DNA of 64,000 nucleotides from positions 1 through 64,000 of the forward strand of contig JAKAXD010000003.1 of NCBI GenBank assembly GCA_021816725.1, given 5' to 3'. The translations under genes were made by a program, and so were the position numbers. The notes beneath the pieces were generated by a model, which was not told the origin of the DNA, made no database searches, and saw only the letters and a program-made list of their open reading frames with translations. Positions 22,911 through 33,123 of the stretch are shown in pieces (positions within the stretch are counted from its first letter, which is position 1; each line of letters opens with the position of its first letter). The DNA comes from Thermoplasmata archaeon (lineage in GTDB: Archaea; Thermoplasmatota; Thermoplasmata; Thermoplasmatales; GCA-001856825).

Positions 22911-25172
22911 CTAGAAATTCTCCTTCATGAACTTCAGTCCCTCCTTGTTATCCTTCCTCATGAATCTAGACAGAGTCTCTATTTCTTCATAGTCAAACAC
23001 TATCCACGTATTGTTGCTTACCTCATACACGTACGCATCCGGCTTGAATACAGATTGAGGCTTGTAAACAACTGTGGCAGTGACAATATTTGCGGAAGTC
23101 CTCCTTACTAGCTCTTCTTTTGCAGCTTTAAGCGTCTTGCCTGTATCGGCTATATCATCCACCAGCAGGATGTACCCTTGGTTCTTGGAGATTGAAAATT
23201 CAAAGTCAGATATGCGAACGTGTGTCATCGGAATTCCATCGTCTGTATAATAGCTGGCCCTCAACGGGTAGACCCTTCTGACTGACAGAAAGTCGCTCAG
23301 AAGCCGGCCTATAACCATGCCCCCTCTCTCGATGTAAACGATGCTTTCTGGCCTTCCAAACTTTCTGAGTATGTCAGCTGCCAGTTCCCTTGCGTACCTC
23401 TTAAGGTCCACAAACTTGAGCGCCTCGAAATTCTTCTTTTCGCTCTCGAACCTGAACAGTTCAAGCCATTCCTTGGCATTAAGGAGTATGTCCTGGAGTA
23501 TCCCCGAGTCTTTCAGCTTCCTCGATATTCTAACGAGCTGGGGTGGCATTAGGGATGACTCCTCCATCAGCTTGTCGTTCTGGAATAGCTCCTCCGGCGT
23601 TCCGTCAAATATCGATTTCCCTTCCTTCAATACTATAGCCCTTCTGGTGTACTCTGCGACTAGCCTCATGTCATGTGTTATGATGATGACAGTAACTCCA
23701 CTGTTATTTATCTCAGAGAGCAGATCCATTATCTCAGTTGATCCCTTGTAATCCTGTCCAGTAGCTGGCTCGTCCACTATGAGCATTCTTGGGCCAGTAG
23801 AAATAACACTTGCAATGGCCAATCTCCTCTTTTCCCCCCTGCTCAAGGCATTTATGTCTTCGTTCACCTTGTCCCATAGGTTGACCCTCTTGAGCGCTTC
23901 CTCGGCCAGAGCCTCAAATTTAGATTTCTCCATATTTGCCTTCCTGAGACCGGAGTAAATTTCATCCCTGACCGTACCTTGGAGCACCTGCTGGTCTGGA
24001 TTCTGGAAAACGTATCCCACGTATCTTCTCACTATTTCCTTCCCATCCTTCTTGGATATGCCTTTCCCCTCGAACGTTATGTTCCCGCTCCATCCTGACA
24101 GATTTCCAGAAATTATTTTCGATATCGTGCTCTTTCCTGAGCCGTTCGATCCTACAAGAGAAAGAAATTCCCCCTCATGTACCAAAAGATTCAGCCCGTC
24201 CAGAGCCTTTGTTCCGTCCTCGTAATAGTATTCCACGTCCTTTACCTGAAGCTGCACCTTTCCCTTCTCTTTCTCTTTCCTGCTGACCCTGAACCCCTTT
24301 ACCCTTTCAGGTGCAAGCTTTTCCCCTATCTCCCCTGTCGGCCCTATAAGGTCCATCAGCTCAGGCACTTCAATGAAACGCTTTATGTCGTTCCTTGAGT
24401 ATATGTTCTCTGGCATGTCGATTGCAACAATTTCTCCTTTGTTCATAACTGCCACTCTATCAGATAGCCTCGTCAGGGTCTCCGGGTCCTGTTCAACCAG
24501 TATAATGGTGATACCGCTGTCCTTCTTCATAGCGAGGATTGAGTCGATTACATCACTCTTTCCGACAGGATCGAGATCAGAAGTAGGTTCGTCTAGGATC
24601 AGTATGTCCGGTTTCAATGCGAGGAAACTTGCAATTACAAGTCTCTGTTGCTCTCCCACAGAAAGCTCATGTGGTTTCAGCTTGGATGCAACTTTGAAGA
24701 TACTCTTCATCTTTACAACTTCGAGGGCATCCAAAATTCTCTTGTCCCTCTCCTTTTTGGAGAGATTGAGCTTGTTCAGGTTGAATGACAACTCTTCCAT
24801 TACTGTACCGTGGGAGAGATAGTTCTGGGGGTCCTGCTTTACAAATCCTATCCTTCCCTCCTTCATTTCCATTATTGCGAATGAGTTGCCTTTCTTTGAT
24901 CTTATGGACTTTACCACATTCTCTCCAAGTACCTTGACACTGCCGCTCAAGTGTTCATTCAGTTGATCTGGCGGCACCTTCAGCTGCTGCGGAATGAGCC
25001 CGGCGATTACGTAGCATAAGGTGGACTTGCCGGATCCCGTCGATCCCGTGATACCGAATACTTCCCCTTCCCTAATTTTCAGGTTGACATTTTTAAGGGA
25101 GTATTCCTTTTTGATTCCGGTGAATGTAGGAAACTTCCAGTAAAAATTGGATATTTCAACAGCATATCTCAT
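22911..25172 (-). CDS. Fusion of two ABC ATPase domains (EcfA type) with a phosphoribosyltransferase
   Basis: 753 residues in one uninterrupted frame. Domain 1 (residues 1-280): Walker A GSTGSGKS 43-50, signature LSVGEQQ 170-176, Walker B ILILDEP. Domain 2 (about 305-550): Walker A GSNGSGKS 341-348, signature LSRGEKR 443-449, Walker B MLIVDEP. Tandem ABCs of this kind drive energy-coupling-factor vitamin/metal/base importers. Domain 3 (about 590-735) is a type I phosphoribosyltransferase: IERGGMV (pyrophosphate loop) and the PRPP motif ILLVDDIADTGKTLK at 668-682, most like hypoxanthine/xanthine PRTases. I infer import coupled to phosphoribosylation of a nucleobase. No T or S subunit gene is adjacent. 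AATTTTATTTAGG lies about 25-35 bases before the ATG. Confidence 0.9.
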   Translation of the reverse strand: MRYAVEISNFYWKFPTFTGIKKEYSLKNVNLKIREGEVFGITGSTGSGKSTLCYVIAGLIPQQLKVPPDQLNEHLSGSVKVLGENVVKSIRSKKGNSFAIMEMKEGRIGFVKQDPQNYLSHGTVMEELSFNLNKLNLSKKERDKRILDALEVVKMKSIFKVASKLKPHELSVGEQQRLVIASFLALKPDILILDEPTSDLDPVGKSDVIDSILAMKKDSGITIILVEQDPETLTRLSDRVAVMNKGEIVAIDMPENIYSRNDIKRFIEVPELMDLIGPTGEIGEKLAPERVKGFRVSRKEKEKGKVQLQVKDVEYYYEDGTKALDGLNLLVHEGEFLSLVGSNGSGKSTISKIISGNLSGWSGNITFEGKGISKKDGKEIVRRYVGYVFQNPDQQVLQGTVRDEIYSGLRKANMEKSKFEALAEEALKRVNLWDKVNEDINALSRGEKRRLAIASVISTGPRMLIVDEPATGQDYKGSTEIMDLLSEINNSGVTVIIITHDMRLVAEYTRRAIVLKEGKSIFDGTPEELFQNDKLMEESSLMPPQLVRISRKLKDSGILQDILLNAKEWLELFRFESEKKNFEALKFVDLKRYARELAADILRKFGRPESIVYIERGGMVIGRLLSDFLSVRRVYPLRASYYTDDGIPMTHVRISDFEFSISKNQGYILLVDDIADTGKTLKAAKEELVRRTSANIVTATVVYKPQSVFKPDAYVYEVSNNTWIVFDYEEIETLSRFMRKDNKEGLKFMKENF

Positions 25173-25376
25173 TTGCTTTAGGATAGCGTCTACCTAAATA
25201 AAATTGTGCGATTGTTACGCTCCATGCGCCGTTTGCGCTAATATATGAAATTGGTGAATATTTGATGTTGTATAATATTTGTCACCCATAGGTCATTTAG
25301 GTAGTAAAATATATGTCAAAATTCTTAATATGTTTTACAAGAAAACGTATTTATAACAACAGTGATACATCGTACG

Positions 25377-26762
25377 ATGGTTCAACAAAATAGCTATGAC
25401 AATTCAAATCCCGCTAAGGAACCATTGACTTCTGTTGGCAGTAATTCTGGTGAAATAAGTGGGATGAAGTACCCTTGGGCAGTTTTTGTAGCCCTGGCGA
25501 TGGGGATGCTAGTTTATGGCGTTGCTGAAAGCTATGGGCCCGTATTTGCGATCGGGGGTATCATACCTGCCAAATACGCTTTCCTTGGGCTGAGTCTTCC
25601 CTATATAGCTGGTGGAGTCGGAGCGCTAGTGTCTGGCGGATTGGCTGATAGGATAGGAAGAAAGGGGTCTTTCATGATAACGTCCGGCATGATAGTGGTT
25701 GGCATTGCAATATACATTTTGGGTCAACTCTTTCCAGAGACTTCAGGAGCCTATCTTCTTACGCTGATAATATCATTCATATTAATCGGAATGGCTGCGA
25801 TAGGCCTGGAGACTCCCGTACTTTCAATGATGGCTGAGGCCGTTCCCGCGAAATCAAGAGGGAAATCGCTTGTAATTGTCCAGAATTTTGGAAACATTGG
25901 AGTTGCAATTACATTCATTCCACTTCTTCTGGGGTTCTCAGCAGCTTCCAATGAGATAGCTCTTGTTCTTCTCTTCTTCGCGCCCCTGATAGCTCTGGCG
26001 ATTGCCTGGAGACTGATGTCAGAATCGGCTCCATGGGCAGCGATTAGAAGAAATCATGAAATAGATGTTGAAGACGCGTGGCAGGAGCAAGACGGTAAAA
26101 CTGAAAAGGTGCATGTTTCTGTAGGACTGCCGATGAGATTCCTCATCCTCATCTTAATTGGCGTTGCACAGGATGTTGCCTTTGTTTATTTCTCATACGG
26201 GGTTGGATACGATTATTTCAGCATAGGAATAGCGACCATGATTCCAGTTATAGGAGGTTTAACGATGGCAGTTGTAGGCGTCGTGGCTGGTCTCCTGTTC
26301 GTAGACAGAGTAAGCAGGAAATCATTCACGATATTTTCATACGGAATCCTTGTAGGATTGTGGGCGCTGCTGTGGGTATATGAAGCTATATCGGGAGCTA
26401 CCACTGGCCTGCTTCTACTGATAGTGATGACCCTGCTCTTCCTGCCTGGGGAAATTACCTGGGCTTCCAGAGGAATGCTTGAGCCTGAACTTTTCCCGAC
26501 GCTCAAGAGGGGAACTTACGTTTCTCTAGTGAGGTTCACCGTCTGGGTCAGTGCTGGAGTGATAACTGGTGTACTGACTTTGCTTGCTGAAAGAGGCTTC
26601 TCGTTCAACGGATCTGCTGCGATTGTGATGATTGTCTTCGTTGTATCGCTGGCAATGACGGTACTGTGGCAGAGGAAAGGGTTTGAGACTAAATCACTCA
26701 GCCTATCTGGTCTTGATAAAAAGCTTCCAGTTACAACTAAGGCGGCCGAAGTGAAGAAATAG
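25377..26762 (+). CDS. MFS transporter (sugar porter/ACS-like)
   Basis: 461 residues from ATG 25377; TTTATAACA about 20-28 bases upstream fits a leaderless start, better than GTG 25362. Twelve hydrophobic segments, the loop 2-3 motif GGLADRIGRKGS and a charged cytoplasmic loop between helices 6 and 7 (NHEIDVEDAWQEQDGKTEKV) show a typical MFS carrier. Substrate unknown. It is divergent from the ABC-PRTase gene with about 200 A/T-rich bases between, which could hold shared control signals. Confidence 0.85.
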   Translation: MVQQNSYDNSNPAKEPLTSVGSNSGEISGMKYPWAVFVALAMGMLVYGVAESYGPVFAIGGIIPAKYAFLGLSLPYIAGGVGALVSGGLADRIGRKGSFMITSGMIVVGIAIYILGQLFPETSGAYLLTLIISFILIGMAAIGLETPVLSMMAEAVPAKSRGKSLVIVQNFGNIGVAITFIPLLLGFSAASNEIALVLLFFAPLIALAIAWRLMSESAPWAAIRRNHEIDVEDAWQEQDGKTEKVHVSVGLPMRFLILILIGVAQDVAFVYFSYGVGYDYFSIGIATMIPVIGGLTMAVVGVVAGLLFVDRVSRKSFTIFSYGILVGLWALLWVYEAISGATTGLLLLIVMTLLFLPGEITWASRGMLEPELFPTLKRGTYVSLVRFTVWVSAGVITGVLTLLAERGFSFNGSAAIVMIVFVVSLAMTVLWQRKGFETKSLSLSGLDKKLPVTTKAAEVKK

Positions 26763-26860
26763 ACCTTCAATTTCTTTTTTTCCTCTTTATTTCCTAGATT
26801 TACCACTCTTTGCAACGTTGCCAATATTTTTATCTCGACAGTAATCAGAGACTTTACTGC

Positions 26861-28102
26861 ATGAAGCTACCGATATCAAGGGATGTAGTTCAAAACAGGA
26901 TTGTTCAGACCGTATCGATAGCTGAATTGCTGAGACTCATGGGGAGGTCCGGAGTCTGGGTATTCATTCCCATTTATCTTCTCAAAGTCAGGACAACCCC
27001 CTACATAGACATAGGGATACTCTTTGTGCTTTCTGGCATAGCTGCCGTTCCTGTAAGCATCTTTGGAGGGAATCTTATTGACAAGGTTGGGAGAAGGAAG
27101 ATCGCCCTGCTCCTGCCGCCTATGCTCTCAGTTCTATTCTTCGTGATGTTTATGGGGATATACCTCGACCTATCAGTTTTATACGTCTATTCCTCTTTCG
27201 TCCTGTTTGCAGCAGTAGCGACATTGCAGTCCGTGGCCGATATGGTTATAGTGACTGATTCCACAAAAGACATAGACCGGATAGACGCATTCAGTCTTAC
27301 TAGGATAGGGGCAAACGTTGGATTTGCCTTAGGGCCGGCAATCTCAGGGTTCGTTGTCTCCTATAACTATGCAATCCTTCCCCTCATTCCCCTCATTTCC
27401 GAGAGCCTTGGATTCTATCTTTACTACAGGTACATCAACTATAACGAAGGACCGCCACAATCTGAAAAGAGCCTCATTTCGTTTCCAAGGGGTGACAACA
27501 GGTTCCTACTGATTTCCCTGCTACTTTCACTTGCGATGTTTACCACTGGACCGTGGGCGTACATACTTAATCAATTCCTCTCCAGCGTTGATTCAATACC
27601 CAACATACTGATCGGCTTCCTTTTTGGATTGAATGGACTTGTAGTGGTAGTGATGCAGCTACCCGTAAACAGGTTGTTCTACAGGATGAATGACATGTCC
27701 AGGGTCGCTGTTGGTCTTTTGGTATATGCAGCAACATTCGTCATTATAGGTATAACCAGGAATATAGTCTTACTTTTCATAGACGTATTCTTCCTGACCA
27801 TCGGTGAGAACATAACATCTCCCCCGTTGAACTCCATCATAGGGAGGATTGCACCTGAGGGAAGGAGGGGCGAATACTATGGAGGATTCTCACTACTCAG
27901 TAATTTCGTTAGCCCATTTACGCCGATAGTATATGAGGCAATGCTTGCGTACTTCTATCACAGCCCGATACTCTTATGGGGATATATTGGCCTGATCTGT
28001 GTCGCGCTTGCATCCGCAATCCCGCTGACAAAAAGATACTGGAATTATCAGGGGGCAATACTTTCACGGACGGACCAAGAGCCGGGTGGCAAAACTGGGT
28101 AA
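26861..28102 (+). CDS. MFS transporter
   Basis: 413 residues from ATG 26861 (MKLPISRD). An upstream in-frame start at 26810 would lie across the A/T-rich ATATTTTTATC promoter, so the shorter form is chosen. Twelve hydrophobic segments; motif A appears as GGNLIDKVGRRKIAL. The C terminus is hydrophilic and its last 55 bases overlap the convergent RqcH gene. Substrate not predictable. Confidence 0.85.
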   Translation: MKLPISRDVVQNRIVQTVSIAELLRLMGRSGVWVFIPIYLLKVRTTPYIDIGILFVLSGIAAVPVSIFGGNLIDKVGRRKIALLLPPMLSVLFFVMFMGIYLDLSVLYVYSSFVLFAAVATLQSVADMVIVTDSTKDIDRIDAFSLTRIGANVGFALGPAISGFVVSYNYAILPLIPLISESLGFYLYYRYINYNEGPPQSEKSLISFPRGDNRFLLISLLLSLAMFTTGPWAYILNQFLSSVDSIPNILIGFLFGLNGLVVVVMQLPVNRLFYRMNDMSRVAVGLLVYAATFVIIGITRNIVLLFIDVFFLTIGENITSPPLNSIIGRIAPEGRRGEYYGGFSLLSNFVSPFTPIVYEAMLAYFYHSPILLWGYIGLICVALASAIPLTKRYWNYQGAILSRTDQEPGGKTG

Positions 28103-29745
28103 ACGGACTCCTTCTCCACTTTCAGGAGATCAGATATTTCATTTACCACTTCCTCCTTCCCATCCCCGGGTACGATTATTACCTTCATTCCTGATATAGC
28201 GGAGATGGGTGCCGCCACAACGTATTCCCTGTTCTCATATTTCTGGAACCCGACAGCCAACTCAAGGTTCAGGTGGGTGATGTAATTCTTCCTCCCTCTG
28301 ATGACCCACGCTCCCCTTGCAAGATATTCACCCGATTCGGGCGTCTTGCTGACCTGGCTCTTTGTGACGTAGAACACTGAACCATTCCCGATCCTGGTGT
28401 TCCATGCCTTTGACATGCACCAGGAGAATTGTGCAGCCTCCTCAATCCCTTTCTCCGTCGGTTCTTTTGTGACCTTCATTACAACAGACGGTGCACCGTG
28501 TATGTCTGCATGAAAATACAAGTCTTTTTCGCCCAGATACTTCTTGACTACTGAATCATTCGATTCCGCATCTCTCCCCCCAATAACGAGGTTGCCGTCG
28601 CTCGTTATGAACCATCTGTAATTCGTGAATACCCTCTTCACCTTCTTCAGCTCAACCTTCTCTTCCTCCCTCCTTGGTTCCATATCTACCCTGGCAAGTT
28701 TATCCTTGATCCTCTTGCTCATTGCGAAATAATTGTCTGCATTTTCACCTGCCGTCTCATTAATCCTCAACTCTATTTCCATTCCATCGTCAGCAAAACT
28801 GATTGTTTCCCTTTCGTAGTCCACCCTGTACTTTTCGGGATCCTTCTTCCAATCTCCCTTCAACAACCTGTCAACTTCTGCCAGATGACTCATTATGTAC
28901 TCGCCAATATTCCTCAACCTTCCCATCTCCTGAGTCATCTTCTCCACGTTTCTCCTCATGGCCTCCAGCCTGTTGTTCCCCTCCGACTTCCCAGTCCTGT
29001 AGACTTTGAGCAGTCCGTCCTCTATGTTCATTACCTCTGGTTCGTCCTTCCTGCAGTAGCTCTTCCATATGTAGAACTCGTCTCCATAGACGTACAGTTT
29101 ACCTTCTTCAGCGCAACTGTAAAGATGAAGGATCATGTCCTTTATCTTGAGAATGTTATCCAATAGCGAAGAGTTATCCTGTGATGCAAGCCCAAGGGCG
29201 CAGATTATCTCGTCAGCATATTTTGACAGCCCTAGCCTCACAGCCAATGTCCTGACAGGATCGCTCGTTGAATTTCCTATTGCTCCCGAGAAGTCGAATT
29301 CTGGTGATCTAAGGTCTATGTACTGGGGAAACTCGTATCTCTCCCCGACCTTCATTATATTACCCCTCCTCTTCCCCGGTTTCCTTGAATAGATGATCAA
29401 GCCTTCTTGCAGAACAAAAACGTTTCCTCCTCCCATCATTTCTATGACAACCGTCTTGGGCCCCTCAATTAACAGCACCCTGTCAGTGCCAAGTTGCCTT
29501 ATCCTGGTCACTGGCGAGTTTTCAACTGGAAGTGAGTTCTTCTTTCCTTCAATCTCGTTCTCCTGGGAAAGGAAGAGGAATTTTCCATCCACAAAGTGAA
29601 GATATACTGAGTCAATACCAGACTTCCTAAGCTTGAATGAAACTCCATTCTCCCCCTGGTAGTTCTTCTCTATGAAACCTCCTTCAAATTTCCCGATGCA
29701 TTTAGCAAGTGACATCACTTCTGCAAAAGATATAGTCCCCTTCAT
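28048..29745 (-). CDS. rqcH: RqcH/NFACT family ribosome quality-control protein
   Basis: 565 residues with the archaeal Rqc2/RqcH architecture: NFACT-N domain (about 1-190), helix-hairpin-helix and coiled-coil region (about 190-350; MRRNVEKMTQEMGRLRNIGE) and NFACT-R (DUF814, about 365-480) with NYRWFITSDGNLVIGGRDA and DLYFHADIHGAPSVVMKV. Rqc2/RqcH binds split 60S/50S subunits with stalled peptidyl-tRNA and recruits tRNA for C-terminal tailing. It begins one base after the stop of the metallo-beta-lactamase-fold gene, so they are co-transcribed. Confidence 0.92.
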   Translation of the reverse strand: MKGTISFAEVMSLAKCIGKFEGGFIEKNYQGENGVSFKLRKSGIDSVYLHFVDGKFLFLSQENEIEGKKNSLPVENSPVTRIRQLGTDRVLLIEGPKTVVIEMMGGGNVFVLQEGLIIYSRKPGKRRGNIMKVGERYEFPQYIDLRSPEFDFSGAIGNSTSDPVRTLAVRLGLSKYADEIICALGLASQDNSSLLDNILKIKDMILHLYSCAEEGKLYVYGDEFYIWKSYCRKDEPEVMNIEDGLLKVYRTGKSEGNNRLEAMRRNVEKMTQEMGRLRNIGEYIMSHLAEVDRLLKGDWKKDPEKYRVDYERETISFADDGMEIELRINETAGENADNYFAMSKRIKDKLARVDMEPRREEEKVELKKVKRVFTNYRWFITSDGNLVIGGRDAESNDSVVKKYLGEKDLYFHADIHGAPSVVMKVTKEPTEKGIEEAAQFSWCMSKAWNTRIGNGSVFYVTKSQVSKTPESGEYLARGAWVIRGRKNYITHLNLELAVGFQKYENREYVVAAPISAISGMKVIIVPGDGKEEVVNEISDLLKVEKESVYPVLPPGSWSVRESIAP

Positions 29746-30540
29746 TCAGAGTCTGATCTCCGCCCCATCGTTGTAAGGTGCCAATGCACGAATTTTTTCT
29801 GTCTTCAGTCCGCTCTCTCTTAGTGCCCCGTGGACGGCCTGAATAGCAAGCTGTGGTGTATTGTTCACCTTTGATAGGTGGGCTAGAAGAACAGGCGTAT
29901 CTTCATTCACAGTTTTCCTGAGTATCCTTGCTGCCTGCTGGTTTGACAAGTGCCCCCTGGTTCCACTTATCCTCCTTTTGAGCATGTCTGGATATGGACC
30001 CTTCTCGAGCATTAACGGATCGTGATTCGCCTCTATCAGAATTGCATTGCATTCTCCCACTCTCTTTTCCAGCAACGGATTGGACTCCCCCAGATCTGTA
30101 ATCACGGACACTTTCCTGTTTCCGTTGTGTATGAAATAGGCCACAGGGTGCCTTGCATCATGTGCAATTCTCACTGCTTCTACTGTAAGGTCCCCTATCT
30201 GCGTGTCTTCCCCTTCCTTTACAAAATTGTCCAGCTCCACGCCCATCTCCTGATATCCTCCATATCCGCCTCTCCTCTCAACATATATGTCGGAAGTCTC
30301 GTACGTGCCGTAAACAGGAACCTGGAATGCTCTCCTGAAACTGTGCACTCCAGACGCGTGATCTGAATGGCCGTGAGTTATGAACAGTGCAGCAATCTTC
30401 TTTGGGTCTAAACCCTTGCTTAGCAGGGCTGAATTGGTCTTCCTGACTGAAATACCCATATCGACCAGGATGCATGTGGTGTCACTGCATACAAGGGTGG
30501 AATTTCCAGAGCTGCCGCTTGCCAAGGAAGTTATCATCAT
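29746..30540 (-). CDS. Metallo-beta-lactamase-fold hydrolase (YycJ/WalJ-like)
   Basis: 264 residues. MITSLASGSSGNST at the N terminus, the metal motif ITHGHSDHASGVHSF near residue 55, AHDARHPVAYFI, SVITDLGE and RRISGTRGHLSNQQAA are the conserved blocks of the YycJ branch, putative nucleases/phosphodiesterases. Immediate adjacency to rqcH suggests a shared function in RNA or translation quality control, but this is inference from context only. The promoter lies in 30541-30600. Confidence 0.88.
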   Translation of the reverse strand: MMITSLASGSSGNSTLVCSDTTCILVDMGISVRKTNSALLSKGLDPKKIAALFITHGHSDHASGVHSFRRAFQVPVYGTYETSDIYVERRGGYGGYQEMGVELDNFVKEGEDTQIGDLTVEAVRIAHDARHPVAYFIHNGNRKVSVITDLGESNPLLEKRVGECNAILIEANHDPLMLEKGPYPDMLKRRISGTRGHLSNQQAARILRKTVNEDTPVLLAHLSKVNNTPQLAIQAVHGALRESGLKTEKIRALAPYNDGAEIRL

Positions 30541-30908
30541 GTTATTTTACTGAAATCTAAATACAAACTCATTTAAATTGATTAGCTTGTCATCGCTTCA
30601 CTCAATTGACCTGGGGCTCTTGAAAGTTGAATTTCTACTCTCCATTGCTCCTGAACGCTTCTATCAAAATACAGGATATCTTTTCAAAGAGATTGGTCTC
30701 TTTTCTCATTTTACCTTTTTCCTTTGATCGTTTCGTCTTCATTTCATAATATTGTGAAACCTTCTTTGAACCTGTCATTGATAGTAGAATGGAAGTTGAT
30801 ATTTGTATATTGTCGTAATTATATTTAATTAGCACGCTGAAAAATGGCCATGATTCACATAATCTTTAATTTTTACCTATTTTGGAAAGTGTTTTCAATC
30901 TATATCGA
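30541..30908. other. Divergent intergenic region, 370 bases, no confident gene
   Basis: A/T-rich spacer between the YycJ-like gene (minus) and an MFS gene (plus). A 66-codon minus-strand frame at 30635-30835 reads as a low-complexity Lys/Glu/Ser-rich peptide and begins in the A/T-rich part; I do not accept it as a gene. TTTAATTTTTACC near 30865-30877 probably belongs to the MFS promoter. Confidence 0.4.
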
Positions 30909-32411
30909 ATGAGGAATGTTATGAGCAGGCCACCTTCACAGACGAGCAGTCTTAGTATGGAAGAGAGAAGAAATCGCGCTGCTACTATAGCGATTGTAAT
31001 GGCAGGCCTTACAATGAGCGCAATAGATACTACTGCTGTTGTCCTGGGACTTCCAACCATGAAGACCGACTTGCATTCAGACTACATAACCATGATATGG
31101 GTTATCATGGCTTATCTACTGATAATGACGGTTGCAACAACTCAGGTCGGTAGACTGGGTGACATGTTCGGAAGGGTGAGAATGTATAATCTAGGATTCG
31201 CACTCTTCACAGTATTTTCTCTTCTTAGTGGTTTTTCGCAGACAGATATAGAGCTCATACTTTTCAGGACCCTTCAGGGCTTGGGAGGAGCTTTCATTTT
31301 TGCAAACAGCGGTGCAATTCTGGCCGATACCTTCCCACCCAACGAAAGGGGAAGGGCGTTTGGCTATACTGGCATAGGATTTTCCATGGGCGCGATCTTT
31401 GGTGTTCTAGTAGGAGGAGCGTTCGTCACATTCCTTTCATGGCGATACATATTCTTCATAAACGTCCCTATAGGAACGGCTGCAACCATACTGGGATATT
31501 ACCTGCTGAAGGACAAGTCGCCCAGACTAAGGGAGAAAATGGATTACCCGGGTGTCGTACTTTTGGGGTTTGGTCTATTTGCTGCTCTATATGGCATTAC
31601 TAACATAACGGGATCTGGATGGAAGGAGCTGTATGGCCTGGAAATTCTCTCTGGTCTCCTGCTGATAGCAGGATTCCTTTTCCTGGAGAGCAAGGCCAAA
31701 TCTCCCCTCCTCGACCTATCGCTACTGAAGAACAGGGTTTTATCTGCTTCGATATTTGCTGCATTTTTCCAATCTCTTGCAACATATGCCGTCTTGTTCC
31801 TGGTCATTATGTATCTGCAGGGACCCAGAGCCCTCACCCCATGGAGCTCCTCCATACTGCTCATCCCAGGCTACATTCTTGGGGGGGCAGTAGCACCATT
31901 ATCCGGAAGGCTGTCAGATAGGATCGGGGCAAGGGTTGTTGCGACTATAGGTCTGTCAGTGCAAATTTTGGGTATACTGGTGTATTTAACATATTCCCTT
32001 TCCACTTCTCTGTACGTGGTCATTCTAGGTGCAGTTATCTATGGTTCTGGCAACAGTGCCTTCTTTGCGCCAAACAACAGCGCGGTCATGGCTAGTGCCC
32101 CACCAAGATCTTATGGTGTTACAAATGGGCTGCTGAGAACACTATCCAACATGGGGATGGTGAGCAGCTTCGCTATTGCGTTACTCCTCGCTTCCGTGTC
32201 CATCCCAAGGGCTTTTGCATTCCAGATATTCCTTGGCGTTGGAAAAATAAGTGGCCAATTAGCTACAGCCTACATAACGGGAATGCACACAGCTCTTGAG
32301 GCAACGATCATTCTTCTTATTGTCGCAATTATACTATCTCTGCTAAGAGGGAAGGAGGCTAGGACGATGAGACGTCCCACAAATAAGGAAAATACGTCTA
32401 AAACAGGTTGA
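30909..32411 (+). CDS. MFS drug exporter, DHA2 (EmrB/QacA) type, 14 helices
   Basis: About 500 residues. Characteristic DHA2 motifs: SAIDTTAVVLGLPTM (motif D1, residues about 40-55), QVGRLGDMFGRVRMY (motif A), RTLQGLGGAFIFANSGAI (motif B) and GYTGIGFSMGAIFGVLVGG (motif C of drug antiporters). Fourteen hydrophobic segments can be counted. Start choice: ATG 30909, or ATG 30921 which has GAGG six bases before it. It presumably exports amphiphilic drugs or metabolites using the proton gradient. Confidence 0.88.
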   Translation: MRNVMSRPPSQTSSLSMEERRNRAATIAIVMAGLTMSAIDTTAVVLGLPTMKTDLHSDYITMIWVIMAYLLIMTVATTQVGRLGDMFGRVRMYNLGFALFTVFSLLSGFSQTDIELILFRTLQGLGGAFIFANSGAILADTFPPNERGRAFGYTGIGFSMGAIFGVLVGGAFVTFLSWRYIFFINVPIGTAATILGYYLLKDKSPRLREKMDYPGVVLLGFGLFAALYGITNITGSGWKELYGLEILSGLLLIAGFLFLESKAKSPLLDLSLLKNRVLSASIFAAFFQSLATYAVLFLVIMYLQGPRALTPWSSSILLIPGYILGGAVAPLSGRLSDRIGARVVATIGLSVQILGILVYLTYSLSTSLYVVILGAVIYGSGNSAFFAPNNSAVMASAPPRSYGVTNGLLRTLSNMGMVSSFAIALLLASVSIPRAFAFQIFLGVGKISGQLATAYITGMHTALEATIILLIVAIILSLLRGKEARTMRRPTNKENTSKTG

Positions 32412-32481
32412 CCAACGATACAAGGTAATCACTCGGTTGATTCCATTCTGTGATTTCTATTCCTGATTATGTTGCACCACC

Positions 32482-32961
32482 TCAATTTAACTGTTTTTCA
32501 TGTGAGGCCACATCATTTTTACGCGTTGAAATGATTCCAACGATAAAAGTAATAACAAACAAGGCGAACAACAGGTCGTATAGACCAGGGATATAGGATA
32601 GCGACCCTGGATATTTTGAAATGCCGAACAGGTAGGTAGCGAACTGGGATGCCGTTTTGAACCCAACCTGGGAATAGAGTTCTATATCACCAATCAGGAA
32701 TAGTGCGATGAGTATCGCACCAACGCTGCCAACTAGCCCCAGCTTCCTGCTCCTGGATACAAGAAGTATTCCTCCTCCAATGAGCGAAACCACAGCTATT
32801 ACGAGCATTCCGTACCAGTGAATGAAATACGGAGATTGGATACCAAAGTCTGTCTGCAAATTCTTGTCTGTAAACAGGATTGTTAGTGCAACTATGAATG
32901 CTAGAATGAACAATACCCCTTCGGCCTTTAAGTTGTATGAGCTCTTTTGCGGTTCTGACAC
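32482..32961 (-). CDS. Small polytopic membrane protein
   Basis: 159 residues with four to five hydrophobic helices (GVLFILAFIVALTILF, WYGMLVIAVVSLIGGGILLV, GLVGSVGAILIALFLIG, GLYDLLFALFVITFIVGII). No conserved charged residues inside the helices and no recognised family. CTATAAATA lies about 25 bases before the ATG, consistent with a leaderless transcript. Confidence 0.65.
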   Translation of the reverse strand: MSEPQKSSYNLKAEGVLFILAFIVALTILFTDKNLQTDFGIQSPYFIHWYGMLVIAVVSLIGGGILLVSRSRKLGLVGSVGAILIALFLIGDIELYSQVGFKTASQFATYLFGISKYPGSLSYIPGLYDLLFALFVITFIVGIISTRKNDVASHEKQLN

Positions 32962-33123
32962 ATGTTCTCATTATAATGTTGATATTTATAGTTTCTTAAC
33001 ATTTTTAATTTAACTTAATTAAAATTTTATCTGAAATGAACATAACTATAAACTCGCGGCGATCTTAATAACGAACTATTTAGAAAGAGCCGACAGATAT
33101 ACTCGTTATCAGCAAGGTCCCAT

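Noticed and set aside
30635-30835. 66-codon minus-strand ORF in the intergenic region
   Set aside because: It starts in very A/T-rich sequence, has low-complexity Lys/Glu composition and no ribosome-binding site or recognisable family.
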